NCBI RefSeq assembly: GCF_000802245.2
Contig: NZ_CP021080.1
Location: forward strand, 1-64,000
DNA: 64,000 nt
DNA from: Streptomyces pluripotens
GTDB lineage: Bacteria; Actinomycetota; Actinomycetes; Streptomycetales; Streptomycetaceae
Direction: 5' to 3'
This document shows, piece after piece, positions 8,601-16,622 of this stretch (its first letter is position 1; every line of letters begins with the position of its first letter). Under the pieces are notes generated by a model, which was given only the letters and a program-made list of their open reading frames with translations, made no database searches and was not told where the DNA came from. Position numbers and translations under genes: made by a program.

Positions 8601-9418
8601 CAGGCATCCGTCTCCGCGGTCGGGGCGGCACGACGTGCCGCCGAGTGGGTGGCGGGCCGTGCCGTCGAGTGGGCTGCCGGCCCGGTGGAGGGGGTCCCGG
8701 TGCCGCCGTGCCCGACGCCGAGGAGCCGACGGCAGGCGTCGGAGTCGGCGAGCAGTTCGCCCGCGGGACCGCGGTGCGCGGTACGGCCGTCGGCGAGCAC
8801 GGCGCAGTGCCGAGCGAGGCGGCGTACCACGGCAAGGTTCTGCTCGACCAGCAGGACCGGCACCGCCTCGGCGGCGCGCTCCAGTACTCGGGCGACCTCG
8901 GTGACCACCTTGGGCGCCAGGCCCTTGGTGGGTTCGTCGGCGATGATCAACTGGTTGCCGTTGAGGAGCGTGCGGGCGATGGCGACCATCTGCTGCTGAC
9001 CTCCGGACAGGGTGCCGGCGGCCTGCCGGGCGCGCCGTTTGAGCTCGGGAAACAGTTCGTGTACCAGGTCGTATGCCGGTTCGCCGGCCCCGGGCCGCTC
9101 GGCCAGCCGCAGGTTCTCGGCCACGCTGAGGGTGGTGAAGACTCCGCGGTCCTCCGGGACATAGCCCACTCCGCGGCGGACCAGGGCGTGGGTGGGGAGC
9201 CTCGTGGTCTCCTCTCCGCGCAGCAGGACGCTGCCGGTGCGCGGGAGGAGCCCGAGGATTCCGCGCACGGTGGTGGTCTTGCCTGCGCCGTTGCGCCCCA
9301 GCAGTGCGGTGGTGCCGACGGCAGCCACCTCCAAGTCGACGCCGTGCAGGATGTGTTGACCCCCGATTTCGACCCGCAGATCGCGCACGGCCAGCACGGG
9401 CGCCGGGGTGATGCTCAC
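8600..9418 (-). CDS. livF: ABC transporter ATP-binding protein, LivF family
   Basis: A 272-residue ABC ATPase. The Walker A is GRNGAGKTT, the signature LSGGQQQMVAIAR, and the Walker B LIIADEPTKGL, followed by the H-loop region. Its short N-terminal RecA core fits LivF (about 235 residues), but there is an extra Ala/Thr/Gly-rich C-terminal tail of about 35 residues (GTPSTGPAAHSTARPATHSA) that LivF proteins normally lack and that is probably disordered. It energises uptake together with LivG. Confidence 0.87.
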   Translation of the reverse strand: MSITPAPVLAVRDLRVEIGGQHILHGVDLEVAAVGTTALLGRNGAGKTTTVRGILGLLPRTGSVLLRGEETTRLPTHALVRRGVGYVPEDRGVFTTLSVAENLRLAERPGAGEPAYDLVHELFPELKRRARQAAGTLSGGQQQMVAIARTLLNGNQLIIADEPTKGLAPKVVTEVARVLERAAEAVPVLLVEQNLAVVRRLARHCAVLADGRTAHRGPAGELLADSDACRRLLGVGHGGTGTPSTGPAAHSTARPATHSAARRAAPTAETDA

Positions 9419-10236
9419 AGCTCCTCCCCCAGGTATGCCTGCTGCACGGTGGCGTCGGCCATCACGGCCTGCGGGGTGTCCAGGGCCAGTAGTGTCCCGT
9501 GGTGCATCACGGCGAGCCGGTCGGCCAGGCCCATCAGCACGTCCATGTGGTGCTCGACCATCAGCACGGTGCGGCCCTCCTCGCGGTGCAGGGAGCGAAT
9601 GAGCTCGGTCAGTGCAGGTACTTCCTCGGCGCTCACGCCGGCCATCGGCTCGTCCAGCAGCATCAGCCTGGGCTCGCCGACCAGCAGCACGGCGAGTTCC
9701 AGCTTCCGCTTCTCCCCGTGGGAGAGGGCGTCTGCGGTGGTGTCAGCGCGGTGTCCGAGCCCGGTGCGGGCCAGCACCCGCGTGACCTGGTGCGCGTAGG
9801 TGTCAGCGCGACGCCAGAGCCGGTGCGAGCCGCCGCTCGCGGCCTGGGCCGCCAGCCGTACATGTTCGGCCACCGTCATGCCGGGCCACAGGCTGGAGGA
9901 CTGGAAGGTGCGCCCGAGGCCACGCCGGGACCGTGCGTACGCGGCTTCTGCGGTGATGTCGGTGCCGTCGAGTTCGATCACGCCCCGGGAGGCCCGGTTG
10001 ATGCCGCTGACCAGATTGAACAGGGAGGTCTTGCCCGCACCGTTGGGTCCGATGAAAGCCAGGAACTCGCCTTCGCGGACGCCGAGGGACACTGAGTCGA
10101 CGATGGTCGCACCGCCGACCGTCCAACCGATGTCACGCAGCCGCAGGACGGGCTGCCCAGAGGCGCGGGCCTTCCCGGCGACCCCGCTCACCGGGGCTGC
10201 CGCTGCGCTCGACCGGCTCGTGTTCGAGAAGGTCAT
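9415..10236 (-). CDS. livG: ABC transporter ATP-binding protein, LivG family
   Basis: A 273-residue ABC ATPase with Walker A GPNGAGKTSLFN, signature LSHGEKRKLELAVLL (the S-H-G-E variant usual for LivG) and Walker B LMLLDEPMAG. A 30-residue Ser/Ala-rich leader precedes the nucleotide-binding domain. Its stop overlaps the LivF start by 4 bases and it lies 4 bases after LivK, so it is the second gene of the operon. Confidence 0.87.
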   Translation of the reverse strand: MTFSNTSRSSAAAAPVSGVAGKARASGQPVLRLRDIGWTVGGATIVDSVSLGVREGEFLAFIGPNGAGKTSLFNLVSGINRASRGVIELDGTDITAEAAYARSRRGLGRTFQSSSLWPGMTVAEHVRLAAQAASGGSHRLWRRADTYAHQVTRVLARTGLGHRADTTADALSHGEKRKLELAVLLVGEPRLMLLDEPMAGVSAEEVPALTELIRSLHREEGRTVLMVEHHMDVLMGLADRLAVMHHGTLLALDTPQAVMADATVQQAYLGEEL

Positions 10237-10240
10237 ACGC

Positions 10241-11479
10241 TCAGCCCGCCGCCGTCTTCACCGGCGGGGCGACCGCCGTCATCGGGATGCTGTTGATCAG
10301 CTCGGGCTCGGCGGCGGCGCCGGCGCCCTTGAGTCGTGCCGTGAACATCGGCTGCAGCAGGGCGTGGTCCGCGGCGCGGATCTGCTCCCTGCCCTTGGGC
10401 CCGTGGAAGCTCCAGCCCTCCAACGCCTTGGCCATGGCGGAAGTGTCGGTGGCACTGCCGGACTCGATGGCGTGCACGATCATCTGCGCGGCGGTGAAGC
10501 CGTCGGGGCTGAACAGGTCGGGGGTGCCGCCGGCCCTGGTGATGCCGTCGAGCATTGCTTTCTCCACCGGGTTGCCACCGCCGGCGCCGGGGAAGTAGTG
10601 GGCGAGGAAAGAGACCTTCGAGCCGGCCGCACCAAAGACCGGGTACGAAGCGGTGCCGGCCAGGCCGGTGACGACCTTGCTGGAGTCGAGGACACCCTGC
10701 TGGTCCAGGGCGGTCCACAGCGCGGGGGCGGTGGCACCGGCCCAGGCGACGAACACCAGGTCCGGTCTGCCGGCCTTCACCTGGCGGGCGAAGGGTGTGA
10801 GGTCGGTGGTGCTTGGCGGGGCCAGTACGGAGCCAACGTCCGCTCCCTTCTGACCGAGGACGGCTTTCACCGCGGCTACGTTGGCCTGTCCGAACGCGGA
10901 GTTCTGGGCGAGCACAGTGACCTTCTTGCCCCGGGCGTCGCCGAGCAGTGTGCCGGCGGTGCGGATGTCCTGGTAGGTCTGTCGGCCGGAGCGGAAGGTG
11001 TAGGTGTTGACGCCGGTGACCGCGTCGGTGGCGGCGGGTCCGCTGACGTACAGCACCTTGTTCTGAGCGGCCAGCGGCGCCATCTGCAGCGCCACTCCGG
11101 AGTCGGTGGTGCCGGCGAGGATCTTGCAGCCCTTGCCGATGAGTGCCTTGGCTGCGGCGACTGCCTTCGCCGGGTCGCCCGCGTCGTCCTCCTCGGTGAC
11201 CTCGATCGGGTGACCGCCGGCCTTGTCCGTTCCGTGCGTGGCATAGGCCAAACCCGCTTTGAAGCCCTGCTCGTACTGTGTGCCGTATGCGGCGAGAGGG
11301 CCGCTGCGGGAGTAGACCAGGCCTATCTCGACGTGGGCCGACGCCTCGCCGCCGGAATCTGAGGATGCGGTTCCGGCGGTGCCCGCCGAGGAGCAACCCG
11401 CGGCCAGGGCACCGGCGGCGAGCAGGACGAGGGCGCGGACGGTTCCGCTTCTGATGGTGCCCATGGTGCTGGGACGCAT
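10241..11479 (-). CDS. livK: Branched-chain-type solute-binding lipoprotein, LivK family
   Basis: A 412-residue type I periplasmic-binding protein. The ATG at 11479 gives a lipoprotein signal peptide: positively charged start, hydrophobic ALVLLAAGALAAG and lipobox AAGC, so the mature protein would be anchored outside the membrane through that Cys. The mature domain begins VEIGLVYSRSGPLAAYGTQ, the usual Leu/Ile/Val-binding opening, and includes AGTTDSGVALQMAPLA. AGGAGCC lies upstream. As first gene of the operon it defines substrate specificity; amino acids, amides or aromatic acids are all possible for this family. Confidence 0.86.
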   Translation of the reverse strand: MRPSTMGTIRSGTVRALVLLAAGALAAGCSSAGTAGTASSDSGGEASAHVEIGLVYSRSGPLAAYGTQYEQGFKAGLAYATHGTDKAGGHPIEVTEEDDAGDPAKAVAAAKALIGKGCKILAGTTDSGVALQMAPLAAQNKVLYVSGPAATDAVTGVNTYTFRSGRQTYQDIRTAGTLLGDARGKKVTVLAQNSAFGQANVAAVKAVLGQKGADVGSVLAPPSTTDLTPFARQVKAGRPDLVFVAWAGATAPALWTALDQQGVLDSSKVVTGLAGTASYPVFGAAGSKVSFLAHYFPGAGGGNPVEKAMLDGITRAGGTPDLFSPDGFTAAQMIVHAIESGSATDTSAMAKALEGWSFHGPKGREQIRAADHALLQPMFTARLKGAGAAAEPELINSIPMTAVAPPVKTAAG

Positions 11480-11930
11480 GATGACCGGCTCCTGGTGGTG
11501 TGTCGTCGTCGTCCGCCGCGGGGCGCCGTTTCCCCTGGGAACGGCGGCCCGTACGGGCCGGGAGGCATCGCGGCGAGTGGTTGCCGGAACGATAGGAGCC
11601 CACCGCGGCCTACGGCATGTGTTCAACCACCGCTCCTGTGGGTGCAGTCATGGCATCGGAACACATGGCTGGGGGGTGTATCGCACCGGATGCGTGAGTA
11701 CCGTCCGACCCCCGTCACGACCATCGCGGATCTCCTGGCCGCCGACGGCCCGGCGACGCCCGGATCCTGCTGGGCCGTCCGTCGGTGATCGACCGGCCCG
11801 GTGGGGTGCGCCGCTGTTCATGGGCAGCCGCACACCCCACCGCACAGGCCCCGGGACGCGAGGGCGTGTACGTGCCCTGCGGACGGGAGGATCACACCAC
11901 GGCGCGGGGCTTTCGGACCGAGACCAAATA

Positions 11931-11993
11931 ACCGAGAACACCGAGAACACCGAGAACACCGAGAACACTGAGAACACTGAGAACACTGAGAAC
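11931..11993. repeat. 9-bp tandem repeat, 7 copies
   Basis: Four copies of ACCGAGAAC followed by three of ACTGAGAAC, then a degenerate eighth unit. Read in frame it would give a Thr-Glu-Asn repeat, but there is no plausible gene around it. Confidence 0.95.
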
Positions 11994-12034
11994 GTCAAGA
12001 ACACCGACAAACGGAGAAAAATCGCAATTCTGTG

Positions 12035-12063
12035 ACATCACTGGCATACCGGGTAAGTGATGT
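12035..12063. promoter_or_regulatory. Inverted repeat upstream of PRC-barrel gene
   Basis: ACATCACT and AGTGATGT separated by 13 bases, 36 bases before the GTG start. It could be an operator for a dimeric regulator or a small hairpin. Confidence 0.45.
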
Positions 12064-12077
12064 TCCAACTAGTTGGA
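12064..12077. promoter_or_regulatory. 14-bp palindrome TCCAACTAGTTGGA
   Basis: Perfect palindrome abutting the preceding inverted repeat and ending 22 bases before the PRC-barrel start. It is placed where a repressor (TetR or MarR type) could block transcription; the regulator is unknown. Confidence 0.45.
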
Positions 12078-12099
12078 GTGCGGGACAGCGGAGGAAGCA

Positions 12100-12456
12100 G
12101 TGTTCGAAGCTCAGGACATCCGGCAGTGGCGAGGACACCCCGTGCACGGGGATGACGGCAACAAGATCGGCGAGCTAGAGGCGGTCTACGTCGACACCGT
12201 CACCGACCAGCCGTTCTTCGCCACCGTGAAGACGGGCATGCTGGGGCGTCAGCGGTTGGTGTTCGTCCCTCTGTCGGGCGCCACCGTCAGCCCCGGCAGC
12301 GTGCATGTGACCTTCGACAAGAAGCTCGTCAAGAACGCTCCCTCGATCGGCACCGACGGGGAGCTTCCGGCAACGGACGAGCCCGCGATCTTCGAACACT
12401 ACGGCTTGCCGTACGAGGCGGGATCAGCTGGAGAACGACGGCTGGCCCGCCGCTGA
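12100..12456 (+). CDS. PRC-barrel domain protein
   Basis: A 118-residue soluble protein. The GTG at 12,100 is chosen for the GGAGGAAGC just upstream. Residues 1-80 match a PRC-barrel: EAQDIRQWRGHPVHGDDGNKIG, then YVDTVTDQPFFATVKTG and LVFVPLSGATV, the small beta-barrel found in RimM and photosynthetic reaction-centre H subunits. The rest is a short tail rather than the DUF2382 domain often fused in stress-related actinobacterial proteins. Function unknown; such proteins are frequently stress induced in Streptomyces. Two inverted repeats in its promoter region hint at tight regulation. Confidence 0.75.
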   Translation: MFEAQDIRQWRGHPVHGDDGNKIGELEAVYVDTVTDQPFFATVKTGMLGRQRLVFVPLSGATVSPGSVHVTFDKKLVKNAPSIGTDGELPATDEPAIFEHYGLPYEAGSAGERRLARR

Positions 12457-12567
12457 CGAGTTGCCGCGCGGGCACACGGGGCGGACTCGTCCACCAGTTC
12501 ATGCCGCCTGTCATCACGGTGTCATCACGGCAGCTCACCGCCGATGAGCCGGGAAAGCGACGAAAAA

Positions 12568-12741
12568 ATGCTGGCTGTCTTTCTTCTCCTCGTCATCGTG
12601 GCCATCATCCTGGCAGTGATCGGACTCACCGTCTCCGGCATGACCTTCCTGCTGGCCATCGGCATCATCGTCTTCCTCGCCGACGTGCTTCTGCTGGGGA
12701 TCTCCCTCGGGCGGCGCAGAGGCAGGCGGCCCTTGCGCTGA
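12568..12741 (+). CDS. Small hydrophobic membrane protein
   Basis: A 57-residue protein with two transmembrane helices (LAVFLLLVIVAIILAVIGL and MTFLLAIGIIVFLADVLLLG) and a strongly basic C-terminus SLGRRRGRRPLR. An in-frame ATG 24 bases upstream (12,544) is possible but has no ribosome-binding site; GGGAAAG precedes 12,568. Such small hydrophobic proteins are widespread in Streptomyces and have no assigned function. A direct repeat of GTCATCACGG lies about 50 bases upstream. Confidence 0.65.
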   Translation: MLAVFLLLVIVAIILAVIGLTVSGMTFLLAIGIIVFLADVLLLGISLGRRRGRRPLR

Positions 12742-12881
12742 CGAGCGAGCGCAGACCGACGGCGGTCCGGACGCAGCGCCGCCGCGACCGGGTCATCACC
12801 GTTGTCCGGACCGCCTCCGTGACGCGTCGTCCACTCGGCGGCCCCGGAGCGGGCCCGGGCGTCGCCGCACGGCTGAGAGGG

Positions 12882-13298
12882 TCACCGCATCGCGCCGAGC
12901 GGGGCTTGCCGAGCGAGGCGCGCACGGAGGGTGTCCGCGAACTCTTCCGCTCGGGTGAGCTGTGTGCGCAGGTCCTCCACGCGTTGCTCGACGGCCTGCT
13001 CGAAGCCGCGGATCCGCTCCAGCAGTTCCTCCCGCTCCGCTGGCGACAGCTCCTCCCTCGCATCGAGCCGGTCCGTCGCGCCGAGCAGGGCGCGCATCTC
13101 GTCGAGGGTGAAGCCGAGCGGCTTCATACGGCGGATGACCATCAGCCGGGCGACATCGGCCTCGGTGTAGAGGCGGAAGCCACCCTGCGATCGGGCGGAG
13201 GGCATGACGAGGCCGGTGTCCTCGTAGTGCCGGATGGTGCGCAGCGACAGCTCGGTCCGTGCGGCGACCTCGCCGATCTGCATGTGCTCGCTGCTCAC
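12882..13298 (-). CDS. MerR-family transcriptional regulator
   Basis: A 138-residue regulator. The GTG at 13,298 is preceded by GAGGAAGG; MQIGEVAARTELSLRTIRHY starts 5 residues later. The N-terminal winged helix-turn-helix (MQIGEVA...SLRTIRHYEDTGLV...GGFRLYTEADVARL) is classical MerR, followed by MKPLGFTLDEMRALL and a long dimerisation helix (residues 80-130). No conserved metal-binding Cys pair is visible in the C-terminal part, so it is not an obvious metal or SoxR-type sensor. A perfect 24-bp palindrome 55 bases upstream is the likely operator. No divergent detoxification gene is adjacent. Confidence 0.85.
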   Translation of the reverse strand: MSSEHMQIGEVAARTELSLRTIRHYEDTGLVMPSARSQGGFRLYTEADVARLMVIRRMKPLGFTLDEMRALLGATDRLDAREELSPAEREELLERIRGFEQAVEQRVEDLRTQLTRAEEFADTLRARLARQAPLGAMR

Positions 13299-13352
13299 TG
13301 CGGGTGCCTTCCTCGTCTCTCCCGGCAATCGGCCGCAGGCGGCCACGCCGAT

Positions 13353-13376
13353 CTCTACCCTAACGTTAGGGTAGAG
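13353..13376. promoter_or_regulatory. MerR operator, 24-bp perfect palindrome
   Basis: Perfect dyad centred on AACGTT with arms CTCTACCCTAAC / GTTAGGGTAGAG. This length and its place just upstream of the merR start match the dyad that MerR proteins bind between -35 and -10; autoregulation is likely. Confidence 0.75.
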
Positions 13377-13715
13377 TTGCCTTGGTTCCAGGGAGGCCGT
13401 CCACCGTACCCGTGTCCGCGGTGCGGAACAGCCGTCCCGTGACCGTCAGCCGTGTCGGGGCCGACGATGCCCCCGGCGAAGACCGATGTCCGCAGGAGAG
13501 AGCGTGCGTGTGTCCGTGATGCCTAACGCCGCTGTCTGCCCGCCGTGACCCTTCGCCCCCGTGCAGTGCCCGATGACCCCGGCACCTGCGCTGCTGCCCA
13601 CTGACTTCGGTCCGCCGCTCGCGGACTTCGTGGACGGGCGCCCCGGCCCCTCCACGTCCTCTCGCACGCCCGTCCTGAGACCGGGCGTGCCCGAGCACGA
13701 CAGGTTCTCTTCGTC
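13377..13715. other. Intergenic region before the SulP gene
   Basis: About 340 bases without a supported gene. A 9-bp stem-loop (GCACGCCCG at 13,664-13,672 with CGGGCGTGC at 13,682-13,690) lies 26 bases before the SulP start. No riboswitch fold is recognised. Confidence 0.5.
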
Positions 13716-15224
13716 TTGTCTTCCTCCATACTGTCCCCGACCGCCTTGCTACGCGGCTCCCGCCGTCCATCGTGGTTGTCCGATCCGAAGGTGCTGCGCA
13801 CGGAAGTGCTAGCTGGCCTGGTCGTCGCCCTGGCGCTGATCCCGGAGGCGATCTCCTTCTCGGTCATCGCCGGGGTCGACCCGGCGATCGGCCTGTTCAG
13901 CTCGTTCACCATGGCCGTGACCATCGCGATCGTCGGCGGCCGGCCGGCCATGATCTCCGCTGCCACCGGCGCCGTCGCCCTGGTCGTCGCACCGCTCAAC
14001 CTCAAGCACGGTTTCGGCTACCTGGTCGCGTGCGTCATCCTCGCCGGCATCTTCCAGATCGTCCTCGGCGCCCTCGGTGTCGCCAAGCTGATGCGGTTCG
14101 TCCCCCGCAGCGTGATGGTCGGCTTCGTCAACTCCCTCGCCATCCTGATCTTCATGGCACAGGTGCCGCAGCTCACCCATGTGCCCTGGGCGGTCTATCC
14201 ACTGCTGGCCGCCGGGCTGGCGCTGATGGTGTACTTCCCGAAGATCACCAAGGTGGTTCCGGCGCCGCTGGTGTCCATCGCCATCCTCACCACCATCACG
14301 ATCGGGGCCGGCATCGCGGTGCCCACCGTGGGCGACAAGGGCGCACTGCCGTCCTCCCTCCCCGTACCCGGGCTGCCGGACGTGCCGTTCACTCTGGACA
14401 CCCTGACGACCGTCGCCCCGTACGCACTCGCCATGGCGTTGGTGGGCCTCATGGAGTCGCTGATGACCGCGAAGCTGGTCGACGACATCACTGACACCCG
14501 CTCCTCCAAGACCCGTGAGTCCGTCGGCCAGGGCATCGCCAACATCGTCACCGGATTCTTCGGGGGCATGGGCGGCTGTGCCATGATCGGCCAGACGATG
14601 ATCAACGTAAGGGTGTCCGGCGCCCGCACCCGACTGTCCACTTTCCTCGCCGGATCGTTCCTGATGGTCCTGTGCATCGCCTTCGGGTCGGTCGTCTCCG
14701 ACATCCCCATGGCCGCGCTGGTCGCGGTGATGGTCATGGTGTCCTTCGCGACCTTCGACTGGCACTCCATCGCACCGAAGACGCTCAGGCGGATGCCGAC
14801 CGGGGAGATCACCGTCATGGTGATCACCGTGGCCGTCGTGGTCGCGACCCACAACCTCGCCATCGGTGTCGTCGCCGGCTCGATCACGGCAATGGTCATC
14901 TTCGCCAAGCGTGTCGCCCACCTCGCCGAGGTCACCGCCGTCACCGACCCCGACCACGCCACCGTCGTCTACCGGGTGACGGGCGAACTGTTCTTCGCCT
15001 CGTCCAACGACCTCGTCGGCCAGTTCGCCTATGCGACCGACCCGGACAAGGTCGTCATAGACCTGTCCGCCGCCCACATCTGGGACGCTTCCTCCGTCGC
15101 CGCCCTGGATGCCATCGAGACCAAGTACGCACAGCGCGGCAAGACCGTCGAAATCGTCGGCCTGAACGAGCGCAGTGCGCACATCCACGGAACGCTCAGC
15201 GGGGAACTCGCCGGCAGTCACTGA
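13716..15224 (+). CDS. SulP-family anion permease with STAS domain
   Basis: A 502-residue SulP (SLC26-like) transporter. The frame begins at TTG 13,716 and there is no strong ribosome-binding site, so a later start is possible. About 12 hydrophobic segments span residues 20-400, with the family pattern ALIPEAISFSVIAGVDPAIGL (IPqaiAya-GldP-GL) near the N-terminus and a Gly/Ala-rich core. Residues 410-500 form a cytoplasmic STAS domain with DLSAAHIWDASSVAALD. Sulfate, bicarbonate or dicarboxylate are candidate substrates. It is monocistronic, followed by a strong terminator. Confidence 0.87.
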   Translation: MSSSILSPTALLRGSRRPSWLSDPKVLRTEVLAGLVVALALIPEAISFSVIAGVDPAIGLFSSFTMAVTIAIVGGRPAMISAATGAVALVVAPLNLKHGFGYLVACVILAGIFQIVLGALGVAKLMRFVPRSVMVGFVNSLAILIFMAQVPQLTHVPWAVYPLLAAGLALMVYFPKITKVVPAPLVSIAILTTITIGAGIAVPTVGDKGALPSSLPVPGLPDVPFTLDTLTTVAPYALAMALVGLMESLMTAKLVDDITDTRSSKTRESVGQGIANIVTGFFGGMGGCAMIGQTMINVRVSGARTRLSTFLAGSFLMVLCIAFGSVVSDIPMAALVAVMVMVSFATFDWHSIAPKTLRRMPTGEITVMVITVAVVVATHNLAIGVVAGSITAMVIFAKRVAHLAEVTAVTDPDHATVVYRVTGELFFASSNDLVGQFAYATDPDKVVIDLSAAHIWDASSVAALDAIETKYAQRGKTVEIVGLNERSAHIHGTLSGELAGSH

Positions 15225-15237
15225 GGGTGTACGCACC

Positions 15238-15274
15238 AAGAGGCCGCGGAACAGGCACCTTTCCGCGGCCTCTT
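15238..15274 (+). terminator. Terminator after SulP gene
   Basis: Perfect 14-bp inverted repeat AAGAGGCCGCGGAA / TTCCGCGGCCTCTT with a 9-nt loop, 14 bases after the stop. It is followed by TTGCCGTT. Confidence 0.9.
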
Positions 15275-15415
15275 GCCGTTGGGGAGATGTCAGGCGGACG
15301 CTTCACCCGGCCCGGGTCGGAGCACGAAGGCCCGCGGCCCCCGTCCAGGACCACTCGTGGACCTCCGCTTCGACGTGCGCTCACACGCGGGGACGAGAGC
15401 CCCTAGTGTGGGTCC

Positions 15416-15814
15416 GTGACCGGCGAGACTGATCTGCACAGACTGCTCAGTGGCATGCGTCCGGAGCTGAACCCGGGCCGCTACGTCTTCACCGTGGCCG
15501 AGGGCGGCCTGCCCTCAGGCCTCACTCCCGTCGTGATGGTCGCCGAGCAGGAAGGCCTGACCCTGGTGGTGCCCCAGGCGGAGGCGGACGCGGCGGGGAT
15601 GGCGTACGACTACGTGGCCGGGTGGATCACCTTGCGCGTCCATTCGGCACTGGACGCGGTCGGGCTAACCGCCGAGGTCTCACGCGCCCTCGCCGACGCG
15701 GGCCTCAGCTGCAATGTCGTCGCCGGCTTCCACCACGACCACCTCTTCGTGCCCTACGAGCACGCCGCGCGGGCCGTGGACGTCCTTCGCCGGCTGGCCG
15801 GCAGCACATCCTGA
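15416..15814 (+). CDS. ACT-domain protein
   Basis: A 132-residue protein starting GTG at 15,416. It is built of two small alpha/beta units typical of the short ACT-domain family: RYVFTVAEGGLPSGLTPVVMVAEQEGLTLVVP, and ITLRVHSALDAVGLTAEVSRALADAGLSCNVVAGFHHDHLFVP (both given here only by their ends, about residues 20-55 and 72-115). The second half has the DAVGLTAEV...LADAGLSCNVV pattern of an ACT ligand-binding domain. Proteins of this size are thought to bind amino acids as free-standing sensors. No partner enzyme is adjacent. Family call fair, ligand unknown. Confidence 0.72.
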   Translation: MTGETDLHRLLSGMRPELNPGRYVFTVAEGGLPSGLTPVVMVAEQEGLTLVVPQAEADAAGMAYDYVAGWITLRVHSALDAVGLTAEVSRALADAGLSCNVVAGFHHDHLFVPYEHAARAVDVLRRLAGSTS

Positions 15815-15850
15815 TCCGCCGGGAGTCGGCCGTCACGGTTCCCTGATCCC

Positions 15851-16300
15851 CTACCCGCTGCGACCACCGGTACCCGGCACCGCCCCAAGGGCCAGTCGGC
15901 CACCCGTGGCCACGGCCCTGAGCTCGTCCAACGCCTCCCGGGTCAACTGCGGCATCTCACGTTCCCCGGGCCCGGTGATCCACCGCTCGAAGCCGACCTT
16001 GAACACGGCGACCCCCACCTCGGCGGCCAGGCTCGCGGCCGGCTCCGCAACGCCGCGCCGACGCAGGGTCCCGGCCGGCGCGGCGAGTTTGATCAGCTCG
16101 CGCTCCTGCTGTTCCGGGTTTGCCGTGATCACGGCGTGCCCTCTTCCGTACGAAGGCGCGGCGATCGGCGAAGGCCTCGCAGACCACGTCGGGCCCCACT
16201 GCCAACGCATCGATCGGCGCCGCGGAACGCGGAGCGCCAGCGACCGCTCCCGCCGCGAGTTGCTGGGGTGGGAACCGACCCGCCCCGGCCTCCTCTCAGA
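15851..16300 (-). pseudogene. Decayed TetR-family regulator
   Basis: The distal part (15,851 to about 16,140) reads ANPEQQERELIKLAAPAG, then AEVGVAVFKVGFERWITG and LDELRAVATG, the C-terminal ligand-binding half common in streptomycete TetR regulators. Upstream of about 16,140 the similarity continues in another frame (AFADRRAFVRKRA, expected just before that segment), so a frameshift interrupts the gene. No N-terminal helix-turn-helix can be found in the following 300 bases in any frame. It is interpreted as a remnant; the boundaries are approximate. Confidence 0.6.
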
Positions 16301-16622
16301 CCTCGACGAGGGCCGCTACTTCCACGCCCCTGCCGGCACCGACTGACCGACAGTCCAGGGCGGTCCGCGTGTAGTCCAATCCAGCCGCGCGGACAGTGTC
16401 CCTCGCAGGTCCCCAAGGCCGCCAGGCCTGGTTGCCCCGCCCCCACCTGGGCACCTCCACGACGCTCACCACATGGACCGGGCAGACGGCCGACGAACCG
16501 CGGTGCTGGATCCGGCCGGCCAGCAGGTCCATCGGCCCGGGCCCGAAGCCCGGGACGGCCTGGGCGCCGGCGGCCGTTCCGGGGGACAGGTGCGTGGCGC
16601 CCTACGGCACGACGCCGAGCCC
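16301..16622. other. Intergenic region, no gene seen
   Basis: About 320 bases between the TetR remnant and the acyl-CoA ligase stop. Frames are Arg/Gly-rich shadows. It may include the lost 5' part of the TetR gene. Confidence 0.5.

Larger units (their letters stand above)
11480..12099. other. Long intergenic region upstream of livK and the PRC-barrel gene
   Basis: About 620 bases holding the divergent promoters of livK and the PRC-barrel gene. No gene is supported. It contains a weak 9-bp inverted repeat (11,800-11,808 with 11,833-11,841), an A-rich 9-bp tandem repeat array and two further inverted repeats described separately. The stretch after 11,925 is clearly lower in GC than its surroundings. 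Confidence 0.6.

Noticed and set aside
11379..12035. Plus-strand open frame containing Thr-Glu-Asn repeats
   Set aside because: The 9-bp repeat keeps the frame open by chance; the rest overlaps livK antisense and has no start signal.
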